A stretch of DNA of 64,000 nucleotides from Hyphomicrobiales bacterium. GTDB lineage: Bacteria > Pseudomonadota > Alphaproteobacteria > Rhizobiales > Rhizobiaceae. Shown here piece by piece: positions 10,289 through 20,027 of the stretch. The position numbers were made by a program, and so were the translations under genes. Below the pieces are notes generated by a model. The model ran no database searches and was not told the DNA's origin. It saw only the letters and a list, made by a program, of their open reading frames with translations. Where the stretch lies: NCBI GenBank assembly GCA_900473915.1, contig UCNG01000023.1, forward strand, positions 39,995 to 103,994. The letters run 5' to 3'. Numbering within the stretch: the stretch's first letter is position 1; each line of letters starts with the position of its first letter.

Positions 10289-11346
10289 CGGGAGTTTCCT
10301 GTCTGTGTAGCAGGCTTCTGATCGGTGCCGCGTTCATACCAGTCTTTGGAGCGGTTCACGATCCAGACAACGGAAAGCATGACTGGCACTTCCACCAGAA
10401 CGCCGACCACGGTGGCGAGCGCCGCGCCGGATGAAAAGCCGAAAAGGCTGATTGCAGCGGCGACGGCAAGCTCAAAGAAATTCGACGCGCCGATCAGGGC
10501 CGACGGTCCGGCAACGCTGTGTTTTTCGCCGGACAGGCGGTTGAGGAGATAGGCCAGCCCCGAATTGAAATAGACCTGAATGAGGATCGGCACTGCCAGC
10601 ATGGCGATGATGAGCGGCTGCGCGATGATCTGCTCGCCCTGAAAACCGAAGAGCAGGACGAGAGTGGCAAGCAGCGCGACAAGAGAAAGCGGTTGCAGCG
10701 TCTTCAGCAGCCTGTCGAGCGCGCCTTGTCCGCCACCCGCCAACAGGCTTCGCCGGATGATTTGCGGAAGGATCACCGGAATGACGATATAGAGGACAAC
10801 GGAAAGAACGAGCGTATCCCATGGAACTGTAATCGCCGAAAGCCCGAGTAAAAGCCCGACGATCGGAGCAAAGGCTATGACCATGATGGCGTCATTCAAT
10901 GCGACCTGGGACAAGGTGAAGTGCGGCTCCCCTTTTGTCAGGCTGGACCATATGAAGACCATGGCCGTGCAGGGTGCTGCGGCAAGGATGATAAGGCCTG
11001 CAATGTAAGAGTCGATCTGATCGGCAGGCAGATTCGGGCGGAAAAACCAGCCGATGAACAGCCAAGCAAGAAGCGCCATCGAGAACGGCTTGACGGCCCA
11101 GTTGATAAACAGCGTGACGCCGATGCCCCGCCAGTGCCGGCCGACTTGCCGAAGCGCGGCGAAGTCGATTTTCAAAAGCATGGGAATAATCATCAGCCAG
11201 ATGAGAACGGCGACTGGAATATTGACCTTGGCAATCTCGGCGGAGCCGATAGCGTGGAATAGCGTCGGGAAAAGATGCCCCAAAGCGACGCCTGCGACAA
11301 TGCAAAGGGCAACCCAGACGGTCAGATACCTTTCAAAGACAGACAT
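10285..11346 (-). CDS. acr3: arsenite efflux transporter Acr3
   Basis: 353-residue inner-membrane protein of about ten helices, of the ACR3 (BART superfamily) type rather than ArsB. It exports arsenite by proton exchange. The conserved cysteine of helix 4 is in APCTAMVFIWS, and the essential Glu of helix 9 in FFELAVAAAI. It is the second gene of the ars operon, 144 bases after arsR, and overlaps arsC. Annotation pipelines often call such genes arsB. Confidence 0.94.
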   Translation of the reverse strand: MSVFERYLTVWVALCIVAGVALGHLFPTLFHAIGSAEIAKVNIPVAVLIWLMIIPMLLKIDFAALRQVGRHWRGIGVTLFINWAVKPFSMALLAWLFIGWFFRPNLPADQIDSYIAGLIILAAAPCTAMVFIWSSLTKGEPHFTLSQVALNDAIMVIAFAPIVGLLLGLSAITVPWDTLVLSVVLYIVIPVILPQIIRRSLLAGGGQGALDRLLKTLQPLSLVALLATLVLLFGFQGEQIIAQPLIIAMLAVPILIQVYFNSGLAYLLNRLSGEKHSVAGPSALIGASNFFELAVAAAISLFGFSSGAALATVVGVLVEVPVMLSVVWIVNRSKDWYERGTDQKPATQTGNSR

Positions 11347-11490
11347 CAGCGTTGCTCCACGTGCCTTTGCATGTCCGCGTCAGACCGTTTTTCATGGGCG
11401 AATGACTGCCCGCGCGCACGCCGGGCGCCAGGTGAAACCGATTTATCATTTTAACGTCCGTTGAGGTGAACTGGCATCGCCAGAACGTGG

Positions 11491-11850
11491 TTATTGAGTG
11501 GCGTCAGCCGTCTTGGGTTCGCAGCAAGGTGTCAGGCTTTGGAGCAGAGGCGCGCAGAGTTCGGCGCTGCCGCCGCAACAATCCTTGATCATGAAAAGCG
11601 TCAGTTCGCGAAACTGATCCAGATCTGCGCGATAGATGATCGAACGGCTGTGCCGCTCGCTCTTGACGAGGCCAGCGCGTGACAGGGTAGCCAGATGGGC
11701 GGACATCGTATTTTGCGGAATGTCCAGCATACGGGCCAAATCGCCCGCCTTGATCCCGGCAGGTTCGTGTCGGACCAGCAATCGAAAGGTATCAAGCCTT
11801 GTCGATTGGGCGAGGGCGGCCAGAGCCGAGATTGCCGATTCATTTTCCAT
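11491..11850 (-). CDS. arsR: arsenic-responsive repressor ArsR
   Basis: 119-residue winged-helix repressor of the ArsR/SmtB family. The helix-turn-helix spans about residues 30-60. As(III) binding is expected at the C-terminal cysteines: DCCGG, ELCAP, and a CC pair near the end. This placement after the HTH is typical of rhizobial ArsR rather than the E. coli ELCVCDL motif, which is absent. The start codon lies inside a palindrome that is probably its own operator. First gene of arsR-acr3-arsC-arsH. Confidence 0.92.
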   Translation of the reverse strand: MENESAISALAALAQSTRLDTFRLLVRHEPAGIKAGDLARMLDIPQNTMSAHLATLSRAGLVKSERHSRSIIYRADLDQFRELTLFMIKDCCGGSAELCAPLLQSLTPCCEPKTADATQ

Positions 11851-11872
11851 ATATCCAGAATAATGGATATAT
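11849..11872 (-). promoter_or_regulatory. palindromic ars operator
   Basis: Perfect inverted repeat ATATATCC-N8-GGATATAT. It overlaps the first two bases of the arsR start codon, leaving almost no leader; the transcript may be nearly leaderless or the start may be slightly different. Position and symmetry fit an ArsR dimer site. Confidence 0.7.
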
Positions 11873-12002
11873 CATGTGCGTCAAGTTGCGATCTGGTGTG
11901 GCCATCCAGCCCATGGGTTCTGCCAGGGTTAAGATGCAGCCACAGCCCTCAAATTGTGCAACCGCCACAGAGGCTCAACCAAAACTGCATGAAGCAGCCT
12001 CC

Positions 12003-12752
12003 TCAGCCGTTTTCGTCATTCTCGATAGAGAATTCCATGCGGTCTGCCGAAAAACGGGTCAAGGAATATTGGATCGGCTTTCCTTCCGTATCGATATTCA
12101 CCGCCCGCGCCGTAAGCACGATGGCGCCGGGAGACAGTTTCAGGTTTCTAAGGTCTTCCGGGTCGGCGTGGCGGGCCGATATGACCGTCGATTTTCGCAG
12201 ATAATCGGCAATACCGGCAGCTTTGAAAGCAGCCGTGATCGAGCCGCTTTCCGCATAATCCTTCACAAAGGAAGGGAACCGAGCGGCATTAATCCAGTGG
12301 GTGGCCGTCGAAACAGGGTAGCCATCGGCATTGTGCATCGTTTCGAGCCGGATCACCTCTACGCCGGGATGCAGTTCCAGCGCATGGACGATATCCGGAG
12401 AGGCGGGTTCGATGGCTGAAGCCAACAAAATCCCCTGCATTTCCCGCACCTGCGAGGCGAGCGACTGAGAAATGCGGGTGCGGCGCCCGATCTGGTAGGT
12501 GAGGCGTTTTGCATTGGCGACGAAAGTGCCGCGTCCCTGTTCGGCACGCAGCACCCCTTCCTGCGTCAGCGCGGCGATGGCGCTGCGCACCGTATGGCGA
12601 TTGACCCCGAACCTTTCGGCCAACTCCATCTCGGCAGGCATGCGCGCGCCAGACTGAAGCTTCCCGGCTCTGATCTCGCCGCGAATCTCATCGGCAATCT
12701 GCCGCCAGATGGCAACGCCGCTGTTTCTCTCAATTCGTCCACTCTTTTTCAT
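12003..12752 (-). CDS. phnF: phosphonate operon regulator, GntR/HutC family
   Basis: PhnF-type regulator of 249 residues from this start: N-terminal winged HTH (MELAERFGVNRHTVRSAIAA) and C-terminal UTRA effector domain. It is divergent from phnG, the usual place for phnF. The ATG at 12752 has AAGG 5 bases upstream; ATG 12767 and TTG 12770 are alternatives without a ribosome site, and they fall in the Pho-box repeats. Probably represses the C-P lyase genes until a phosphonate or phosphate signal appears. No terminator seen. Confidence 0.88.
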   Translation of the reverse strand: MKKSGRIERNSGVAIWRQIADEIRGEIRAGKLQSGARMPAEMELAERFGVNRHTVRSAIAALTQEGVLRAEQGRGTFVANAKRLTYQIGRRTRISQSLASQVREMQGILLASAIEPASPDIVHALELHPGVEVIRLETMHNADGYPVSTATHWINAARFPSFVKDYAESGSITAAFKAAGIADYLRKSTVISARHADPEDLRNLKLSPGAIVLTARAVNIDTEGKPIQYSLTRFSADRMEFSIENDENG

Positions 12753-12760
12753 CAGCGCCT

Positions 12761-12788
12761 TTGTCATCAACTGTCATCGTCCTGTCAT
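12761..12788 (+). promoter_or_regulatory. Pho box between phnF and phnG
   Basis: TTGTCAT (12761), CTGTCAT (12771) and CTGTCAT (12782) are direct 7-mers; the last two are 11 bases apart, exactly the PhoB half-site spacing. It sits about 100 bases before phnG and just before phnF, so PhoB could drive both directions under phosphate starvation. Confidence 0.75.
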
Positions 12789-12885
12789 TGGCAGGGTGTA
12801 ATCATTCTGATATTGTATAGTTGTCTATATAACTAGACAATAAGGGCGATCAGGTCAACTGAATTAGATAGGGCGGAAAAAGCTC

Positions 12886-13401
12886 ATGCAGACAACGCGA
12901 CACAGCACAGGCGAAAGTGAAGCTCGCGCCGCCGCTGGAAGCAGGCCGACAGCGGATGCGGTGCAGATTGCACGGCAGGCAAGCATGGCGCTGCTTGCGC
13001 AGGCGAGTGGCGAAGAGCTTAAGGCGCTTTGGCAAAACTGGACGGAAAAGCCGCAATTTGAAGTTTTGCGCGGTCCTGAAACCGGGCTGGTCATGCTGCG
13101 CGGGCGCATCGGCGGCGGCGGCGCTCCTTTTAACGTTGGTGAAGCGACCGTCACGCGGGCGACCGTTCGTCTGGCAAACGGTTCCGTCGGCCATGCCTAC
13201 GCGCTGGGCCGCGATCAGGAGAAGGCAAAGCTTGCCGCCCTGTTCGACGCAATCTGGCTCGATGAAGGAAAGCGCAGCGCCGTTGAAAGCGAAGTGCTGG
13301 ACGTGCTGCGCCATCGCATGAATGCCGCTGATGACAAGCTGCGCGGCGAAGCTGCCGCCACCAAGGTCGATTTCTTCACAATGGTTCGGGGAGACAACTA
13401 A
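12886..13401 (+). CDS. phnG: C-P lyase subunit PhnG
   Basis: 171-residue subunit of the PhnGHIJ carbon-phosphorus lyase core complex. The family pattern is visible in FNVGEATVTRATVRL and GHAYALGRD (about residues 85-110). First gene of a long plus-strand operon. ATG preceded by GGAAAA. It is joined to phnH by a TAATG overlap. Role: with PhnI and PhnH, attaches the phosphonate to ribose by displacing adenine of ATP. Confidence 0.94.
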   Translation: MQTTRHSTGESEARAAAGSRPTADAVQIARQASMALLAQASGEELKALWQNWTEKPQFEVLRGPETGLVMLRGRIGGGGAPFNVGEATVTRATVRLANGSVGHAYALGRDQEKAKLAALFDAIWLDEGKRSAVESEVLDVLRHRMNAADDKLRGEAAATKVDFFTMVRGDN

Positions 13402-14009
13402 TGCTCCAATCTTCTGCTTTCGAAGGCGGACTGGCCGATCCGGTCAATGAGGCGCAGTCGGCTTTTCATGGCGTTATGCACGCCATGGCCAATCCCGGCC
13501 AAATCAATCCGCTGGTGCGTGCAGCCACGCCGCCGCAGCCGCTGACGCCGGAGCTGGGGGTTATTGCAGCCACTCTGCTCGATCACGACGCCAGCATATG
13601 GGTTGATGCTGAAATTGCCGCCAATCAGGATGCAGCGGCCTGGCTGACTTTCCATACCGGCGCGCCAATCATTGAAGAGCAGTCGAAGGCACAGTTCGCG
13701 CTCGTGACAAATGCGCAATCGCTGCCAGCGCTTTCTTCCTTTGCGCAAGGCGAACCGGAGTTCCCCGATCGTTCGACCACGGTGGTTCTCGCCGTTGCGT
13801 CTCTGACAGACGGGCAGGGTTTTGTGCTGAAAGGCCCCGGCATCAATGGCGAGCGCAAACTGCATGTCGATGGTCTGCCGCAGGATTTCATCCGGCAATG
13901 GCATGAGAACGGTGCGCAATACCCGCTCGGCATTGATCTTGTTCTGGTCTGCGACGGCGCCGTTGCAGCACTTCCCCGCACAACCAGAATTTCTGCTCTG
14001 GAGGGCTGA
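13401..14009 (+). CDS. phnH: C-P lyase subunit PhnH
   Basis: 202-residue core subunit of the C-P lyase complex. Recognised by FHGVMHAMANPGQI at the N terminus and by position. Its ATG overlaps the phnG stop, and phnI starts two bases after its stop, indicating coupled translation in stoichiometric amounts. Confidence 0.94.
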   Translation: MLQSSAFEGGLADPVNEAQSAFHGVMHAMANPGQINPLVRAATPPQPLTPELGVIAATLLDHDASIWVDAEIAANQDAAAWLTFHTGAPIIEEQSKAQFALVTNAQSLPALSSFAQGEPEFPDRSTTVVLAVASLTDGQGFVLKGPGINGERKLHVDGLPQDFIRQWHENGAQYPLGIDLVLVCDGAVAALPRTTRISALEG

Positions 14010-14011
14010 AA

Positions 14012-15121
14012 ATGTATGTTGCCGTAAAGGGTGGCGAAACGGCCATCCGCAATGCCCACCGCCTTCTCGATGATCGCCGTCGCGGCGACCGTGCAGTTCC
14101 AGCACTTCGCCTTGACCAGATTGCCGAACAGCTGGCGCTGGCCGTTGATCGCGTTATGGCCGAAGGCTCGCTCTATGACCGTGAACTGGCGGCCCTTGCC
14201 ATTCGCCAGTCGCGCGGCGATCTGATTGAGGCGATCTTTCTGGTGCGCGCCTATCGCACCACCTTGCCGCGCTTCGGCTATTCGCGTCCCATGGAAACCG
14301 CGCAAATGCTGATCGAGCGGCGCATCTCGGCGACCTATAAGGATCTGCCGGGGGGCCAGTTGCTCGGCCCTACCTTCGACTACACGCATCGACTTCTCGA
14401 TCCCAATCTGGCTGGCGATGTGGCTGTGCCGGAACCGGAAACGCGCTCTGCGGAGCCGGAAGAAACGCCACGCGTGACCGATATTCTGGGCGTCAACGGC
14501 ATGATCGAGGATGACGGCTCGCTGCCGGAAGGGCACGAGCCGGGCGACCTGACCCGCGAACCATGGACATTTCCGATGGAACGCGATCTGCGCTTGCAGG
14601 CGCTGGCGCGCGGCGACGAAGGCTTTCTGCTGGCGCTCGGCTATTCCACGCAGCGCGGCTATGGCAACACGCATCCTTTTGTTGGCGAAATCCGCATTGG
14701 CGAAGTGGAGGTCGAGTTCGACGTGCCGGAACTGGGCTTTGCCGTCTCGCTCGGCCGCGTGCAGCTGACCGAATGCCAGATGGTCAACCAGTTCAAGGGT
14801 TCAGCCAAACAGCCGCCGCAGTTTACGCGTGGCTATGGGCTGGTGTTCGGCCAGAGCGAGCGCAAGGCCATGTCCATGTCGCTCTGCGACCGTGCGCTGC
14901 GCGTGCGCGAATTCGATACGGACGTGACCGCGCCGGCGCAGGATGAGGAATTTGTCATTTCCCATTCCGACAATGTGCAGTCCACCGGCTTTGTCGAGCA
15001 TCTGAAACTGCCGCATTACGTTGATTTTCAAGCCGAACTCGAACTCATCCGCCGCATGCGCGCGGAATATGAGCAAGCGAACAACGATACCGAAAGTTTG
15101 GCAAAGGAGGCCGCAGAATGA
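14012..15121 (+). CDS. phnI: C-P lyase subunit PhnI
   Basis: 369-residue nucleosidase-type subunit of C-P lyase that, with PhnG and PhnH, makes the ribose triphosphate phosphonate from ATP and phosphonate. Starts MYVAVKGGE and contains the conserved SYLGFA-like region as GFAVSLGRVQ and a QPPQFTRGYG block. Length is typical. Overlaps phnJ by 4 bases. Confidence 0.95.
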   Translation: MYVAVKGGETAIRNAHRLLDDRRRGDRAVPALRLDQIAEQLALAVDRVMAEGSLYDRELAALAIRQSRGDLIEAIFLVRAYRTTLPRFGYSRPMETAQMLIERRISATYKDLPGGQLLGPTFDYTHRLLDPNLAGDVAVPEPETRSAEPEETPRVTDILGVNGMIEDDGSLPEGHEPGDLTREPWTFPMERDLRLQALARGDEGFLLALGYSTQRGYGNTHPFVGEIRIGEVEVEFDVPELGFAVSLGRVQLTECQMVNQFKGSAKQPPQFTRGYGLVFGQSERKAMSMSLCDRALRVREFDTDVTAPAQDEEFVISHSDNVQSTGFVEHLKLPHYVDFQAELELIRRMRAEYEQANNDTESLAKEAAE

Positions 15122-15996
15122 GCGATCTGGCCAATTACAATTTTGCCTATCTGGACGAACAGACCAAGCGGATGATCCGCCGCGCCGTTCTGAAGGCCAT
15201 CGCGATCCCCGGTTATCAGGTGCCGTTTGCCAGCCGTGAAATGCCGATGCCCTATGGCTGGGGCACCGGCGGCGTGCAGGTCACAGCCTCGATCATCGGG
15301 CCGGACGATGTGCTGAAGGTTATCGATCAGGGTGCCGACGACACGACCAATGCCGTCTCCATCCGCGCCTTCTTCCAGAAGACCGCCAATGTTGCCGTCA
15401 CCACTCATACGGGCGAGGCGACGATCATCCAGACCCGTCACCGCATCCCGGAATATCCGCTGACCGAAGGGCAGGTGATGGTCTATCAGGTGCCGATCCC
15501 GGAGCCGCTGCGGTTTCTGGAGCCGCGTGAAACCGAAACGCGCAAGATGCACGCGCTTGCCGAATATGGCCTCATGCATGTGAAGCTTTATGAAGACATC
15601 GCACGGCACGGCCATATCGCCAAGACCTATGATTATCCGGTGATGATCGAGGGGCGCTATGTGATGGCGCCTTCGCCGACGCCGAAATTCGACAATCCGA
15701 AAATGCATATGTCTCCGGCCTTGCAGCTGTTCGGCGCGGGCCGCGAAAAGCGCATCTATGCCGTGCCGCCCTATACGGATGTCGTGAGCCTCGATTTCGA
15801 GGATCATCCGTTCGAAGTGCAGAAGTTCAAGGAACCATGCGCGCTTTGCGGGGCGAAGGGCGTCTATCTCGATGAAGTCGTGCTGGATGATCGCGGCGGC
15901 TCGATGTTCGTCTGCTCCGACACCGATTTTTGCGAAGACCGGCAGGCCAACGGGCATTTTGGTCATCTGGCAGCGAACAAGGAGGCCGCAGAATGA
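15118..15996 (+). CDS. phnJ: C-P lyase PhnJ, radical SAM enzyme
   Basis: 292-residue catalytic subunit that cleaves the C-P bond of ribose-1-phosphonate 5-phosphate by radical SAM chemistry, releasing methane from methylphosphonate. Cys241, Cys244 and Cys266 give the CX2CX21C iron-sulfur motif, and Cys272 follows six residues later as the radical-relay Cys. This is the same spacing and numbering as in E. coli PhnJ, so the enzyme looks fully active. Coupled to phnI and phnK by 4-base overlaps. Confidence 0.97.
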   Translation: MSDLANYNFAYLDEQTKRMIRRAVLKAIAIPGYQVPFASREMPMPYGWGTGGVQVTASIIGPDDVLKVIDQGADDTTNAVSIRAFFQKTANVAVTTHTGEATIIQTRHRIPEYPLTEGQVMVYQVPIPEPLRFLEPRETETRKMHALAEYGLMHVKLYEDIARHGHIAKTYDYPVMIEGRYVMAPSPTPKFDNPKMHMSPALQLFGAGREKRIYAVPPYTDVVSLDFEDHPFEVQKFKEPCALCGAKGVYLDEVVLDDRGGSMFVCSDTDFCEDRQANGHFGHLAANKEAAE

Positions 15997-16769
15997 GCGA
16001 GCAACCTCTACTGAGAGTGAACAGCCTGTCGAAATTCTATGGCAATCGCCGTGGCTGCGCGGATATTTCCTTCAATCTGTGGCCAGGCGAAGTGCTGGCC
16101 ATCGTGGGCGAATCCGGTTCCGGCAAGACGACGCTGCTGAACAGTCTGGCAACCCGTCTGGAACCGACTTCCGGCACGGTTGAATACCGGATGCGCGACG
16201 GTGAATTTCGCGATCTTTACAAGATTGGCGAGGCGGAACGCCGCTTCCTGATGCGGACGGACTGGGGCTTTGTGCACCAGAATCCGGCTGACGGATTGCG
16301 TATGACGGTTTCGGCTGGCGCCAATGTCGGTGAGCGTCTGATGGCCGTCGGTGAACGCCATTACGGCAATATCCGCTCGACGGCGACGGAATGGCTCGGA
16401 CGTGTCGAAATCGCTTCTGACCGAATTGACGATCAGCCACGCGCCTTTTCAGGCGGCATGCGCCAGCGCTTGCAGATTGCTCGCAATCTGGTGACCGCTC
16501 CGCGTCTTGTTTTCATGGATGAACCGACCGGTGGCCTTGATGTGTCGGTGCAGGCGCGCCTTCTCGATCTCCTTCGCGGCCTTGTCAGCGATCTCGGCCT
16601 TTCGGTGATTATCGTGACGCATGATCTCGCCGTGGCGCGTCTTCTGTCCCATCGCATCATGGTCATGAAAGACGGCCATATTGTCGAGCAAGGCCTGACC
16701 GACCGCGTGCTCGACGACCCGCAGGCGCCTTATACGCAGTTGCTCGTGTCGTCAATTCTGCAGGTTTAG
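15993..16769 (+). CDS. phnK: C-P lyase ABC-type ATPase PhnK
   Basis: 258-residue ABC ATPase that binds the PhnGHIJ core rather than a membrane protein. Walker A GESGSGKTT, signature FSGGMRQRLQIARN, Walker B LVFMDEPTGGLD. I take ATGAGCGAG at 15993 as the start because it overlaps the phnJ stop (ATGA) and follows AAGGAGG-like bases (gaacaaggaggcc); a longer frame inside phnJ is a shadow. Confidence 0.95.
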   Translation: MSEQPLLRVNSLSKFYGNRRGCADISFNLWPGEVLAIVGESGSGKTTLLNSLATRLEPTSGTVEYRMRDGEFRDLYKIGEAERRFLMRTDWGFVHQNPADGLRMTVSAGANVGERLMAVGERHYGNIRSTATEWLGRVEIASDRIDDQPRAFSGGMRQRLQIARNLVTAPRLVFMDEPTGGLDVSVQARLLDLLRGLVSDLGLSVIIVTHDLAVARLLSHRIMVMKDGHIVEQGLTDRVLDDPQAPYTQLLVSSILQV

Positions 16770-16836
16770 TAAATTAAAACAGATGTTTATTGCATGTTGT
16801 TCCTAAATTAGCCGAACTTCATGCGTGAGGTGAAAA

Positions 16837-17556
16837 ATGCCTATGTTGCAAACATCAGCCCCGCTTGCCGTCACCGATGTGACGAAAACCTTCGTCATGC
16901 ATTTGCAGGGCGGCATCGAACTTCCGGTCGTGCGCGGCGTCAATTTCGAACTCCGTGCCGGTGAGTGCGCCGTGCTTGGCGGACCTTCGGGTGCGGGCAA
17001 AAGCTCGATCCTGAAAATGGTCTACGGTAACTATGCGGTCAATGGCGGTTCGATCCTGATCCGTCATGAAGATCGCACGGTGGATCTTGCCACAGCCGAT
17101 CCGCGTGAGGTGCTGGCCGTGCGTCGCGATACGATCGGCTATGTCAGCCAGTTTTTGCGCACGCTGCCGCGCGTTGCGGCAATCGATGTGGTTGCCGAAC
17201 CGCTCGTTGCGCGTGGCGTTGATCGTGAAGCGGCGCTGAACCGTGCCCGCGAACTTCTGGCGCAGCTCAATCTGCCGGAAAGGCTGTGGGCCTTGCCGCC
17301 GGCCACCTTCTCCGGCGGCGAACAGCAGCGCGTGAATATCGCACGCGGCTTCATCACCGATCATCCGGTATTGCTGCTCGACGAGCCGACCGCCTCGCTC
17401 GATGCGAAGAACCGCGCGGTCGTCGTCGATCTCATCAAGACCAAGAAGGAGCAAGGCGTCGCCATGCTTGGCATCTTCCACGATGAAGACGTGCGCTCGG
17501 TAGTTGCTGACCGGATCATTGACGTGACGGCTTTCTCTCCAAGGGGGCTGGCATGA
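16837..17556 (+). CDS. phnL: C-P lyase ABC-type ATPase PhnL
   Basis: 239-residue second ABC ATPase of the locus, which stacks on PhnK in the C-P lyase supercomplex. Walker [12 protein letters not shown], signature [14 protein letters not shown], Walker [13 protein letters not shown]. It is separated from phnK by 67 bases, the only real gap within the first gene block, and overlaps the next gene by 4 bases. Confidence 0.94.
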   Translation: MPMLQTSAPLAVTDVTKTFVMHLQGGIELPVVRGVNFELRAGECAVLGGPSGAGKSSILKMVYGNYAVNGGSILIRHEDRTVDLATADPREVLAVRRDTIGYVSQFLRTLPRVAAIDVVAEPLVARGVDREAALNRARELLAQLNLPERLWALPPATFSGGEQQRVNIARGFITDHPVLLLDEPTASLDAKNRAVVVDLIKTKKEQGVAMLGIFHDEDVRSVVADRIIDVTAFSPRGLA

Positions 17557-18209
17557 CCAAACTCTCGGTGGAACCGCTGGTTCACGAAACAGCCATCGTC
17601 AACGGCTGCACGCTCGGGCGGTATACGGAAATCGGCGAGCGCAGCCGCGTCTCGGAAACCGTGCTGGGCGATTACTCCTATCTTGGCGTCGACTGCGAAA
17701 TCTGGTGCGCGGAGATTGGCAAGTTTTCCAATATCGCCAGCCACGTGCGAATCAACGCCACCAACCATCCGACATGGCGTCCGACACTGCATCATTTCAC
17801 CTATCGTGCCGGTGATTACTGGCCGGAAGAAAAGGATGAGACGGAGTTTTTCGAGTGGCGTCGCGGCAATGCCGTGAAGATCGGTCATGACACATGGCTC
17901 GGTCATGGCTCCACCATTTTGCCGGGCGTAACGGTCGGCAATGGTGCGGTTGTCGGTGCTGGAGCCGTGGTGAGCAAGGACGTAGCGCCCTATACGATCG
18001 TGGGCGGCGTGCCTGCGCGTCTCATCCGCGAACGGTTCGACGCCGCAACCGGCAATCGTCTTGACCGTCTGGCCTGGTGGGACTGGAGCCATGATCGTTT
18101 GCGCCAGGCGCTCGATGATTTCCGCACGCTCGATATCGAAGCCTTCCTCTCGAAATATGAAACAGCCGCCAACACAAATGCGGTCATGAAAGAGCTGTCC
18201 AATGGCTAA
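17553..18209 (+). CDS. phosphonate-linked hexapeptide-repeat transferase
   Basis: 218 residues with left-handed beta-helix hexapeptide repeats (for example [20 protein letters not shown] near residues 109-128), as in O-acetyltransferases. Members of this group are repeatedly found in C-P lyase operons, and it sits between phnL and phnM with overlaps on both sides, so it is part of the pathway unit. The acceptor is not known to me; it may acetylate an aminophosphonate, the job of PhnO in E. coli, which is absent here. Confidence 0.82.
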   Translation: MTKLSVEPLVHETAIVNGCTLGRYTEIGERSRVSETVLGDYSYLGVDCEIWCAEIGKFSNIASHVRINATNHPTWRPTLHHFTYRAGDYWPEEKDETEFFEWRRGNAVKIGHDTWLGHGSTILPGVTVGNGAVVGAGAVVSKDVAPYTIVGGVPARLIRERFDAATGNRLDRLAWWDWSHDRLRQALDDFRTLDIEAFLSKYETAANTNAVMKELSNG

Positions 18210-19341
18210 TGAAATCGTTCTGAAAAACGCGCGGATCGTGCTCGCTGACGAGATTGTTTCCGGTTCCATCCTGATCCGTGACGGCAAGATCGCAGCCATC
18301 GATCAGGGCAGCGCCAATGGCGGCGATGACATGGATGGCGATTATGTCATTCCGGGATTGATCGAGTTGCACACCGACCAGCTTGAAAGCCACTATGCGC
18401 CGCGCCCGAAAGTGCGCTGGAATGTCGATGCCGCCGTGCAGGCGCATGACGCGCAAGTGGCGGCATCGGGCATCACCACGGTATTCGATGCGATGCGCGT
18501 CGGCTCCGACTATGACCGCGATTTCGTCGGCAAGGATATGCGGATGCTCGCGGATGCGATTGAAAGCGGCGTGCGCGAAAACCGCCTGCGTGCCGACCAT
18601 TTCCTGCATCTGCGCTGCGAAGTTTCCTCTGCCGATTGTCTCGAGACATTCGAGCTTTTCGCAGACGATGATCGCGTAAAACTTGCTTCGCTCATGGATC
18701 ACGCGCCCGGACAGCGGCAATTCGTTGATCTTGAGACCTATCGCACCTATTACATGCGCAAGATGAAGCTCACGGATGAGGAGTTCCGGGTGCATTGTGA
18801 AAAGCGAATGGCGGATTCGGACGCCTATTCCGCCAGACACCGGCGCGCCATCGCCGAACTGGCGGCAACGCGCGGCATCGTTCTGGCGAGCCACGACGAT
18901 GCGACCAGTGCGCATGTCGATGAATCGCTCGACCATGGCGTGCGGATTGCCGAATTCCCGACCACGATGGAAGCCGCCAACGCGTCGAAAGGCGCAGGCC
19001 TCTCGATCCTTATGGGCGCGCCGAACATCGTTCGTGGCGGCTCGCATTCCGGCAATATTGCCGCGCGCGATCTGGTGGACAATGGCAGCCTCGACATTCT
19101 TTCCTCGGATTACATTCCTTTCAGTCTCATTCAGTCGGCTTTCGGTCTGGCTTCCGGCGAACGACCGATTGCGCTTCCCGATGCCATCCGCCTTGTGACC
19201 AAGAATCCTGCCGACGCGATGGCCATGGATGATCGCGGCGAGATCGCCATCGGCAAGCGCGCCGATCTGGTCCGTGTCCGTCCGAAAGGCGCAATTCCGG
19301 TTGTCCGCACGGTGTGGCGTGAAGGCGAACGGGTGCTTTGA
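18202..19341 (+). CDS. phnM: PhnM, ribose triphosphonate diphosphatase
   Basis: 379-residue amidohydrolase-fold enzyme that removes pyrophosphate from alpha-D-ribose 1-phosphonate 5-triphosphate, making the substrate of PhnJ. The metal-binding entry is [19 protein letters not shown] (residues about 52-70), with later SHDD and SDYIP blocks. Overlaps its upstream neighbour by 8 bases and phnN by 4. Confidence 0.94.
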   Translation: MANEIVLKNARIVLADEIVSGSILIRDGKIAAIDQGSANGGDDMDGDYVIPGLIELHTDQLESHYAPRPKVRWNVDAAVQAHDAQVAASGITTVFDAMRVGSDYDRDFVGKDMRMLADAIESGVRENRLRADHFLHLRCEVSSADCLETFELFADDDRVKLASLMDHAPGQRQFVDLETYRTYYMRKMKLTDEEFRVHCEKRMADSDAYSARHRRAIAELAATRGIVLASHDDATSAHVDESLDHGVRIAEFPTTMEAANASKGAGLSILMGAPNIVRGGSHSGNIAARDLVDNGSLDILSSDYIPFSLIQSAFGLASGERPIALPDAIRLVTKNPADAMAMDDRGEIAIGKRADLVRVRPKGAIPVVRTVWREGERVL

Positions 19342-19925
19342 TGCAGATGCAATCCAAGAGGCCGAAAGGCTGTTTCGTCGCCGTCGTCGGCCCTAGCGGG
19401 GCCGGCAAGGATACGATCATGGATGCGGCGCGTGTGGCTCTTGCGGGCGACACGCGTTTTCACTTCGTGCGTCGCACCATCACCCGCCCGCAAATGCCGG
19501 GAACGGAAGATCACGACAGTCTGGACGAAGCGGCGTTTGCTAAATCGGCAGGCGAGGGTGCATTCGCCCTGCATTGGCAGGCGCATGGCTTGAGCTATGG
19601 ATTGCCGAAATCGCTGGAGGGGGAAATCGCGGATGGAACGGTGGTTATCGCCAATGTTTCGCGCCGGGTTCTGGGCGATATTCGCAGACTCTATGCGTCG
19701 CGCTCTGTGGTCGTGATAACGGCCCGACCGGAAGTTCTGGCGGAGCGGCTCGCATCGCGCGGCCGCGAAAGCCGCGAGGAAATCGTGGCGCGACTAGCGC
19801 GTGAAGTCAGCTTCGATGACGGTGCGGGAGACGTTGTCACAATAGACAATTCCGGTGAAGTCGGCCTGTCCACAAAAGCCTTCCTGCGCCATCTGCAAGA
19901 AATCAGCGTTAAAACAATCACTTGA
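19338..19925 (+). CDS. phnN: ribose 1,5-bisphosphate phosphokinase PhnN
   Basis: 195-residue kinase with P-loop VGPSGAGKDT near the N terminus. It phosphorylates ribose 1,5-bisphosphate to PRPP, feeding the sugar product of C-P cleavage back into nucleotide synthesis. Last gene of the first phn block; the transporter block follows after 102 bases with its own Pho box. Confidence 0.93.
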   Translation: MMQMQSKRPKGCFVAVVGPSGAGKDTIMDAARVALAGDTRFHFVRRTITRPQMPGTEDHDSLDEAAFAKSAGEGAFALHWQAHGLSYGLPKSLEGEIADGTVVIANVSRRVLGDIRRLYASRSVVVITARPEVLAERLASRGRESREEIVARLAREVSFDDGAGDVVTIDNSGEVGLSTKAFLRHLQEISVKTIT

Positions 19926-19960
19926 TTAGATTTCCTATAGTGACGTGCAAATTTACACAA

Positions 19961-19989
19961 ACGTCATTGTGCTTTCATTGCAGTGTCAT
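19961..19989 (+). promoter_or_regulatory. Pho box upstream of phnC
   Basis: Three T-rich TCAT half-sites at exact 11-base steps (TCAT at 19964, 19975 and 19986; best copy TGTCAT). They match the last four bases of the CTGTCAT half-site seen before phnG. Suggests separate phosphate control of the transporter operon. Confidence 0.65.
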
Positions 19990-20027
19990 GGAAGCAATTC
20001 AGAGTGAGCATGAATGGAGAAGAATTC

